From NCBI GenBank assembly GCA_016208905.1, contig JACQXG010000011.1:1-32882 (forward strand): a DNA stretch of 32,882 nt. Reading direction: 5' to 3'. Source of the DNA: Nitrospirota bacterium (lineage in GTDB: Bacteria > Nitrospirota > Thermodesulfovibrionia > UBA6902). Below, in pieces: positions 30,958-32,882 of this stretch. Made by a program: the position numbers and the translations under genes. The notes below the pieces were generated by a model. That model saw only the letters and a list, made by a program, of their open reading frames with translations. It searched no databases and was not told where the DNA came from. Every line of letters begins with the position of its first letter. The stretch's first letter is position 1.

Positions 30958-32724
30958 ATGAATAAGAAAAAATTAGGTGAACTTCTTACTGAAACCGGTC
31001 TGATAACAAAAGAACAGCTTGACAATGCCCTCATGCTGCAAAAAGGGAAAAACAAAAGGCTGGGCAAGGTCCTTATTGAGTTAGGATATGTGAATGAATT
31101 TCAGATTGCTGATACAATCTCAAAACAGCTTTCAGTTCCAATGGTCGAATGCAACAAATATTCACCCTCAAAACAGATACTTTCTCTTATACCGAGAGAA
31201 ATGGCCGAGAATAAATTAATATATCCTCTTGATAAAAATGATAAAAGCCTTACTCTCGCAATGGCTGATCCTCTTGACTTCAGGACAATTGACGATATTT
31301 CATTTCAGACTGGTTTAAGGATCAACGTGACTGTAGCGTCTGAAACCAATATTATAAGCGCCATAGAGCAAACTTACGGTTCATCTGACATAACATGGGA
31401 TGTACTTAAAGAGATCCCATCATATAATGAAGTTGAATTCGTTAAAGAAGAAATTAAAGGTGATCAGAAGCAGGAGATAAGTTTCCAGTCTTTATTTAAA
31501 GACAGTGAAGCCCCGCCGATTGTCAAGCTCGTCACTATGATTATTGCTGATTCCGTAAATTTCGGTGCAAGCGATATCCATATAGAGCCCAGGGAAACTT
31601 ATGTTCAGGTTCGTTACAGAATAGACGGCGAATTAAAGAACGTGCTCAGTTTTCCAAGCAGGATCCGCGATTCCGTTATTTCAAGAATAAAGATAATAGC
31701 TAATCTCGATATTACAAACAGACGTTTTCCGCAGGACGGAAGAAGCGCGCTGCGGCTTAAAGATAAAACTGTTGATCTAAGGATATCCACTCTGCCCTCA
31801 GTTTATGGTGAGACAATCGTAATAAGACTTCTTGATCCTACAACAGGACTGATACCGCTGTCTAAACTCGGCATCTCAGAGCATATCATAAAACCTCTTA
31901 TTGAGATCATCAATCAGCCGCAGGGCATGCTCCTTATTACAGGACCAACAGGGAGCGGAAAAACAACTACACTGTACTCTGTTCTGCAGCAGCTAAGATC
32001 TGAAACTAAAAATATAATTACAATTGAAGAGCCGGTGGAATACAAGCTTAAAGAAATCACCCAGGTGGGAATAAGCGAAAATATCGGGTTTACTTTTGCC
32101 AATGCGCTCCGTTCCGTGCTAAGGCAGGACCCGGACATTATCATGGTCGGGGAAATAAGAGACCTTGATACTGCAGAAATCGGGGCAAGGTCCTCACTGA
32201 CCGGCCACCTTGTTCTAAGCACATTACACACTAATGATACTGTTTCATCAATCACGCGATTACTGGATATCGGACTGGAACCTTTCCTGATAACAGCGGC
32301 TGTAAGCGGTGTCCTCGCACAAAGACTCGTGAGAAAAATATGTCTTAACTGTAAAGTTGAAGTTTCAGCTCCCGAAGAAATGTACGGAATGTACCTGCCC
32401 CTCTTAAAAACTTTTTTTAAAGGTGAAGGTTGCGACAAATGTAACTATACGGGTTATTCAGGCAGAATAGGTGTTTATGAGCTGTTAAGAATAAACACTC
32501 CGCTTAGACGTTTGATTGCAAAGAAGTCCTCTGAAGACGATCTATGGGTATGCGCAAGAGAAACCAATACTAAAACACTGTTTGAAGATGCATGGTCAAA
32601 GGTCGAGGCAGGGACAACAACCGCAGACGAAGTTATATCAAAGATTCCTTACCAGGAAATTCTGATCAACGAAAACAAAACTTCCGCCAAGGGCAAATAT
32701 AGAAAAATTTTTGCAGGCAAGTAA
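30958..32724 (+). CDS. GspE/PulE/PilB-family secretion or type IV pilus assembly ATPase
   Basis: N-terminal MshEN-type LGELLTETGLITKEQLDNAL; Walker A GPTGSGKTTTLYSVL; Asp box; Walker B RQDPDIIMVGEIRD; His box TGHLVLSTLHTND; zinc CLNC...CDKC. Confidence 0.95.
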   Translation: MNKKKLGELLTETGLITKEQLDNALMLQKGKNKRLGKVLIELGYVNEFQIADTISKQLSVPMVECNKYSPSKQILSLIPREMAENKLIYPLDKNDKSLTLAMADPLDFRTIDDISFQTGLRINVTVASETNIISAIEQTYGSSDITWDVLKEIPSYNEVEFVKEEIKGDQKQEISFQSLFKDSEAPPIVKLVTMIIADSVNFGASDIHIEPRETYVQVRYRIDGELKNVLSFPSRIRDSVISRIKIIANLDITNRRFPQDGRSALRLKDKTVDLRISTLPSVYGETIVIRLLDPTTGLIPLSKLGISEHIIKPLIEIINQPQGMLLITGPTGSGKTTTLYSVLQQLRSETKNIITIEEPVEYKLKEITQVGISENIGFTFANALRSVLRQDPDIIMVGEIRDLDTAEIGARSSLTGHLVLSTLHTNDTVSSITRLLDIGLEPFLITAAVSGVLAQRLVRKICLNCKVEVSAPEEMYGMYLPLLKTFFKGEGCDKCNYTGYSGRIGVYELLRINTPLRRLIAKKSSEDDLWVCARETNTKTLFEDAWSKVEAGTTTADEVISKIPYQEILINENKTSAKGKYRKIFAGK

Positions 32725-32882
32725 GATCATGCCTGCTCGGATTTTCGCTTCAAAAAAATACTGATTCCATAATCGAGTCAATCAAATTTGCCGCAAGCAA
32801 ATATGTCAGGCATATTTCAGTTTTCTTTGCCCCTGCGACAGAGGATTACTTGGCAGGCTCGCTTCCTTCCAGTAAAACGATC

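Noticed and set aside
32725-32882. Possible partial gene at the right edge
   Set aside because: An open frame (TDSIIESIKFAASKYVRHISVFFAPATEDYLAGS) runs off the window, but there is no convincing start codon/RBS and no recognisable domain.

Overview
32.9 kb of chromosomal DNA with typical bacterial gene organisation. Gene content (heme cytochrome, HD-GYP and HDOD regulators, rplU-rpmA-obg-proB) suggests Nitrospirota or deltaproteobacterial-type ancestry, but taxonomy is inference only. From left to right: a signalling operon (5'-truncated hybrid histidine kinase, HD-GYP response regulator, PstS-like binding protein, HAMP-PAS hybrid kinase), mnmG, a tetraheme cytochrome c, tRNA-Ser(UGA) directly behind serS, an FG-GAP/VCBS-repeat lipoprotein split by an in-frame TGA, rtcA, an M23 peptidase, an uncharacterised membrane protein, an M48 protease, hemL, a YchF-like GTPase, wrbA, a REC-HDOD regulator, an exported beta-carbonic anhydrase, a membrane protein, a HAD phosphatase, rplU-rpmA-obgE-proB, a LamG lipoprotein, an O-antigen-ligase/TPR protein, typA/bipA and a GspE/PilB ATPase. 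No CRISPR array, transposase, phage or obvious defence island was seen. The observations most worth follow-up are: (1) a family of five 25-28 bp palindromes at gene ends between 8.1 and 17.3 kb, one of which supplies the serS stop codon; (2) a TGA that falls at a glycine-type position inside a continuous FG-GAP repeat protein; (3) duplicated hybrid kinases flanking an HD-GYP regulator and an orphan PstS-like protein, with one kinase missing about 48 aa from the start of its receiver domain; (4) serS linked to its cognate-type tRNA-Ser.
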